7,945 nucleotides of DNA from CAYFVR01 sp964346545 (GTDB lineage: Bacteria > Desulfobacterota > Desulfobacteria > Desulfobacterales > Desulfococcaceae): positions 1-7,945 of the forward strand of contig CAYFVR010000229.1 of the NCBI GenBank assembly GCA_964346545.1. The letters run 5' to 3'. Within the stretch, counting starts at the first letter, position 1, and each line of letters opens with the position of its first letter. The position numbers and the translations under genes were made by a program. The notes beneath the pieces are model-generated. The model did no database searches. It worked only from the letters and a program-made list of their open reading frames with translations, and was not told where the DNA came from. Below are positions 5,789-7,945 of this stretch, piece after piece.

Positions 5789-5824
5789 AAAAAAAGCCCG
5801 GCTCCGAGAGCCGGGCTTTTTTTT
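5789..5824 (-). terminator. Strong intrinsic terminator of the tRNA-Ser operon
   Basis: GCCCGGCTC (5796-5804) and GAGCCGGGC (5808-5816) form a 9-bp stem with a 3-base loop. Seven A precede it (5789-5795) and eight T follow it (5817-5824), so it can work in both directions. On the minus strand it begins 5 bases after the CCA end of tRNA-Ser(GCU). Confidence 0.93.
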
Positions 5825-5828
5825 CGAA

Positions 5829-5921
5829 TGGCGGAGAGAGAGGGATTCGAACCCTCGGTGGAAGTTTCCCCCCACACTCGCTTAGCAGGCGAGCGCCTTC
5901 AGCCGACTCGGCCATCTCTCC
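5829..5921 (-). tRNA. tRNA-Ser(GCU), reads AGC/AGU
   Basis: The minus strand folds as a class II tRNA. Acceptor GGAGAGA pairs with TCTCTCC. Anticodon stem CTCGC/GCGAG encloses CTGCTAA, giving anticodon GCT. A long variable arm closes with GTGG/CCAC. T-arm GAGGG-TTCGAAT-CCCTC is perfect. Discriminator G is followed by an encoded CCA (plus 5831-5829). It is 93 bases with CCA and lies 11 bases after tRNA-Ser(UGA). Confidence 0.96.
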
Positions 5922-5932
5922 GGGACGTTCCA

Positions 5933-6020
5933 TGGCGGAGGGAGTAGGATTCGAACCCACGGAGCCTTTCGGCTCAACGGTTTTCAAGACCGCCGCCTTC
6001 AACCACTCGGCCATCCCTCC
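5933..6020 (-). tRNA. tRNA-Ser(UGA), reads UCA and other UCN codons
   Basis: Acceptor GGAGGGA pairs with TCCCTCC. The anticodon stem encloses CTTGAAA, giving anticodon TGA. The long variable arm is GAGCC-GAAA-GGCTC, and the T-arm is GTGGG-TTCGAAT-CCTAC with one G-T pair. Discriminator G and CCA are encoded. The two genes are both seryl and share a transcript, with this one first. Confidence 0.96.
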
Positions 6021-6038
6021 TCGAACAACAAGATAAGT

Positions 6039-6067
6039 TGCCTACCATTTCCTCTGGTTCGGGTCAA
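6039..6067 (-). promoter_or_regulatory. Candidate promoter of the tRNA-Ser operon
   Basis: On the minus strand, TTGACC (6067-6062, 5/6) is 17 bases from TAGGCA (6044-6039), which is a weak -10 but has TGG directly before it, like an extended -10. It is 19 bases upstream of the tRNA 5' end. No better match was found. Confidence 0.35.
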
Positions 6068-6204
6068 CGGTTTTTTTGCGGACTCGTTCAAAGGCCGCTT
6101 GACTTTATTCACCGTTTATGATTTGCACGATGCCGCCCCATCCACGGCCCCGCCGCCGTTGGTTGGGGTCTTGTTTTGATTTTTTCAAAAATTTTCGCGG
6201 GAGG

Positions 6205-6218
6205 GCGTCCCGGGACGC
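6205..6218. repeat. 14-bp perfect palindrome in the leader of the acidic-protein gene
   Basis: GCGTCCCGGGACGC is self-complementary and ends 31 bases before the ATG at 6250. It may be a regulator site or an mRNA hairpin. Confidence 0.5.
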
Positions 6219-6249
6219 GGCCCCCGCTTTACGCGGCAGGGAGATCGGC

Positions 6250-6744
6250 ATGAAGCAAAAATACGTGGTCCTGAAAGACGAAGAGAAGGAAGAGTACATC
6301 CTTCGGGAATTTGCGGAACTGGACAAGGACGCCCTTTCGCTGCTGTGCGAGGAGCATTATCCGCTGGAAACGGTGAACGCCGCCGCGCAACAGGGCGTGG
6401 GCGCGCTGATTCAGACCATCCGAACGCCCAACATGTATCCTCCGGCGTCCTACGTTCAGCGGATCGCCGACCTGGTGATGGCCCTGCGCGAGGGGATCGT
6501 CGAATCGCCGGCCGAGGTGGTGCTCGACGATGTGGAGGACATCATCCGCGACCGGAAAGAGGCGGCCGAGGCCGAAGCCGCCAAGGCGGAGGAGGAGGAG
6601 GAATCCTCGAACATCGACGATCTGCTGGAGGACGACGATAACCTCGAAGACGATTTCGAGGAAGACGACATTCCCAGCATCGATTCCAATTCCTCCCTGA
6701 AAATCGCCGACGACGACTCCCTGGACGTGGACGACGAGGGCTGA
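6250..6744 (+). CDS. Uncharacterised small protein with highly acidic C-terminal tail
   Basis: A 164-residue protein I do not recognise. Residues 1-102 look like a folded alpha-helical domain (KYVVLKDEEKEEYILREFAE, then LSLLCEEHYPLETVNAAAQQ, TIRTPNMYPPASYVQRIADL and EVVLDDVEDIIRDR). Residues 103-118 are an Ala/Glu helix. Residues 119-164 are mostly Asp and Glu with a few hydrophobic residues (IDDLLEDDD, EDDFEEDDIPSID). Such tails are usually disordered and bind basic partners, metal ions or nucleic-acid-binding proteins. The start is ATG at 6250 because GGGAG lies 6 bases upstream; the frame is open from 6118 but that segment has no ribosome site and reads as leader. It is the only plus-strand gene here, divergent from the tRNAs and convergent with the oxidoreductase gene. 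A TATGAT at 6116-6121 might be its -10, without a clear -35. Confidence 0.85.
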   Translation: MKQKYVVLKDEEKEEYILREFAELDKDALSLLCEEHYPLETVNAAAQQGVGALIQTIRTPNMYPPASYVQRIADLVMALREGIVESPAEVVLDDVEDIIRDRKEAAEAEAAKAEEEEESSNIDDLLEDDDNLEDDFEEDDIPSIDSNSSLKIADDDSLDVDDEG

Positions 6745-6752
6745 TTTCCGGT

Positions 6753-6778
6753 TGCCGTCGGAGCGACGGAACTTTTTT
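6753..6778 (+). terminator. Probable intrinsic terminator after the acidic-protein gene
   Basis: CCGTC (6755-6759) and GACGG (6765-6769) form a short stem, extended by flanking TT/AA around a bulged G, followed by CTTTTTT (6772-6778). It begins 8 bases after the stop at 6744. The stem is short but the T run and position fit. Confidence 0.55.
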
Positions 6779-6840
6779 CGGACCTTCCGGCCGGGGTTGG
6801 TCTCGGGTTTCAAGTCGCCCGGCCGCGGCTTCGGGGTCCT

Positions 6841-7818
6841 TCAGGGCAGCAGCACCGTGGAACCGGCGGTTTTTCGCGCCTCCAGGTCCCGGTGGGCCCG
6901 GGCCGCCTCGGACAGCGGGTAGGTCTGGCGCACTTCCACCCGGACGCCGCCGGCGCCCACCACCTCGAACAAATCCCGGGCGTGGGCCAGCAGGTCTTCC
7001 CGTCGGGCGGTGTAGTCCATCAGGCTGGGCCGGGTGAGAAAGAGCGAACCCTTGGCCGCCAACAGGCCGGGGTTGAACGGCTCGATGGCGCCGGAGGACT
7101 GGCCGAAGGAAACCAGCGCGCCCATGGGCCGCAGGCAGTCCAAGGATTTCAGGAAAGTGTCCTTCCCCACCGAGTCGTAGACCGCGTCCACGCCCCGTCC
7201 GTCGGTCAGCTCCCGCACCGACGCCACGAAATCGGTTTCCCGATATAACACCGGATGATGGCAGCCATGGGCCTTGGCCAGTTCGGCCTTTTCCGGGGAG
7301 CCGACGGTGCCGATCACCGTCGCGCCTTTGTGGCCGGCCCATTGGGAGGCGATGAGTCCCACTCCTCCGGCCGCGGCGTGAATCAGCACGGTGTCGCCTT
7401 TCTTCACGGGGAAGCAGCCGTGGAGCAAATACCGGGCGGTCATGCCCTGGAGCATCATGGCGGCGGCGGTTTCAAAGCCGATGCCTTCCGGCAGGGGAAC
7501 CAGCCGATGGGCCGGGATCAACCGTTTTTGCGCGTAGGCCCCGGGCGGCACGCCGGCGTAGGCGACCCGGTCGCCGGGGGAAAATTCGGTCACCTCCGGT
7601 CCCGCCGCTTCCACCACGCCGGCGCCTTCCATGCCCGGAATCGCCGGGAGTCCCGGCAGGGGATAGAGGCCGGTGCGGTGATAGATATCGATGAAGTTGA
7701 GCCCCACCGCCTTCTGGTCCAGCCGGACTTCCCCCGGTCCCGGATCGCCCGGGTCCATCTCTTCCCATTTGAGCACTTCCGGATCGCCGATTTCATGCAT
7801 GCGAATGGCCTTGGGCAT
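6841..7818 (-). CDS. qor: NADPH:quinone oxidoreductase, zeta-crystallin type (MDR family)
   Basis: A 325-residue protein of the zinc-free branch of the medium-chain dehydrogenase/reductase superfamily, close in length and order of motifs to E. coli Qor (327). Seen: NFIDIYHRTGLYP at 41-53, the GroES-like domain with GMEGAGVV at 62-69, GDRVAYAG at 82-89, the NADPH-binding HAAAGGVGLIASQWA at 147-161, IGTVGSPEKA at 169-178, VYDSVGKDT at 213-221, and GSLFLTRPSL at 257-266. These enzymes reduce quinones or reactive enones in the cytoplasm with NADPH; the exact substrate cannot be told. No structural zinc Cys cluster is present, as expected. The start is ATG at 7818 with AGGAG 5 bases upstream. It appears monocistronic and converges with the acidic-protein gene. 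qor fits the overall similarity, but the family is broad. Confidence 0.92.
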   Translation of the reverse strand: MPKAIRMHEIGDPEVLKWEEMDPGDPGPGEVRLDQKAVGLNFIDIYHRTGLYPLPGLPAIPGMEGAGVVEAAGPEVTEFSPGDRVAYAGVPPGAYAQKRLIPAHRLVPLPEGIGFETAAAMMLQGMTARYLLHGCFPVKKGDTVLIHAAAGGVGLIASQWAGHKGATVIGTVGSPEKAELAKAHGCHHPVLYRETDFVASVRELTDGRGVDAVYDSVGKDTFLKSLDCLRPMGALVSFGQSSGAIEPFNPGLLAAKGSLFLTRPSLMDYTARREDLLAHARDLFEVVGAGGVRVEVRQTYPLSEAARAHRDLEARKTAGSTVLLP

Positions 7819-7878
7819 ATCCGCTCCTTTCTCTGGATTTGCGCCGTTCCAAAAATTGGTCGGAATGGGAAAGGGCCA

Positions 7879-7907
7879 ACGGTAGCACGGCGGCGCACGG
7901 ATGCCAA
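7879..7907 (-). promoter_or_regulatory. Candidate promoter of the quinone oxidoreductase gene
   Basis: On the minus strand, TTGGCA (7907-7902, 5/6) and TACCGT (7884-7879, 3/6) are 17 bases apart, about 55 bases upstream of the start codon. The -10 is weak. Confidence 0.35.
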
Positions 7908-7929
7908 GAGGCCGTCGCCGCCGGATTTT

Positions 7930-7943
7930 GGGGTGGCCACCCC
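7930..7943. repeat. 14-bp perfect palindrome at the window edge
   Basis: GGGGTGGCCACCCC is self-complementary. It may be a regulatory dyad upstream of qor or part of a feature of the next gene outside the window. Confidence 0.4.
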
Positions 7944-7945
7944 CC

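Larger units (their letters stand above)
5310..5828. other. Gene-free structured region, 519 bases
   Basis: No convincing gene is present; the open frames on both strands lack start signals and several run through the tRNA genes. The region contains the leader of the 302-residue protein gene, three large inverted repeats (5456-5490, 5528-5557, 5685-5724), a possible minus-strand promoter (5618-5646) and the tRNA terminator (5789-5824). It could be a long structured 5' leader or a non-coding RNA locus. Confidence 0.6.

Noticed and set aside
5829..6020. tRNA genes as an integration site for a mobile element
   Set aside because: No integrase, flanking direct repeat of a tRNA 3' end, or phage gene is visible in the window.
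5517..6036. Several open frames on both strands across the tRNA genes
   Set aside because: They read through two well-folded tRNA genes and the terminator; their products carry the typical translated-tRNA peptides.
6118..6249. Upstream start for the acidic protein
   Set aside because: No ribosome site precedes 6118, and the added residues are Arg/Pro-rich leader sequence; GGGAG before 6250 decides the start.

Overview
The window is GC-rich bacterial chromosome with compact genes, mostly on the minus strand, good Shine-Dalgarno sites and several sigma70-type promoters. Two tRNA-Ser genes encode their own 3' CCA. The protein set (CHASE2 sensor, bacteriohemerythrin, NAD kinase, QOR-type reductase, pentapeptide-repeat protein) suggests a Gram-negative bacterium. 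The general feel of the proteins fits Desulfobacterota (the former Deltaproteobacteria), but that placement is inference from memory and was not tested.

Layout. (1) 1-1002, minus: the N-terminal 334 residues of a membrane-anchored CHASE2 sensor, cut by the window edge, with its own promoter at 1126-1154. (2) 1240-3996, minus: a three-gene operon read pentapeptide-repeat protein, then bacteriohemerythrin, then NAD kinase. It is driven by a TTGACA-N17-TAAAGT promoter at 4083-4111. The hemerythrin stop and nadK start share one base. (3) 3997-4400: a gene-free, palindrome-rich spacer. (4) 4401-5309, minus: an unrecognised 302-residue protein with a probable SH3/Tudor-like N-terminal barrel. (5) 5310-5828: a 519-base gene-free region with three large inverted repeats, a possible promoter and a strong intrinsic terminator. 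(6) 5829-6020, minus: tandem tRNA-Ser(GCU) and tRNA-Ser(UGA). (7) 6250-6744, plus: an unrecognised 164-residue protein with an extremely acidic tail, the only plus-strand gene. (8) 6841-7818, minus: a zeta-crystallin-type NADPH:quinone oxidoreductase.

How the parts may work together. Hemerythrin (O2, NO or iron handling) coupled to NAD kinase (NADP supply), with a quinone oxidoreductase nearby, hints at redox or oxygen-stress physiology. Only the hemerythrin-nadK coupling is directly supported by sequence. The least familiar parts are the pentapeptide protein, whose long beta-helix is joined to about 270 residues of a C-terminal region I cannot name, and the structured non-coding block at 5456-5724. 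I see no transposase, integrase, CRISPR array or phage gene. The window looks like ordinary chromosomal backbone with a few uncharacterised lineage genes rather than an accessory island.
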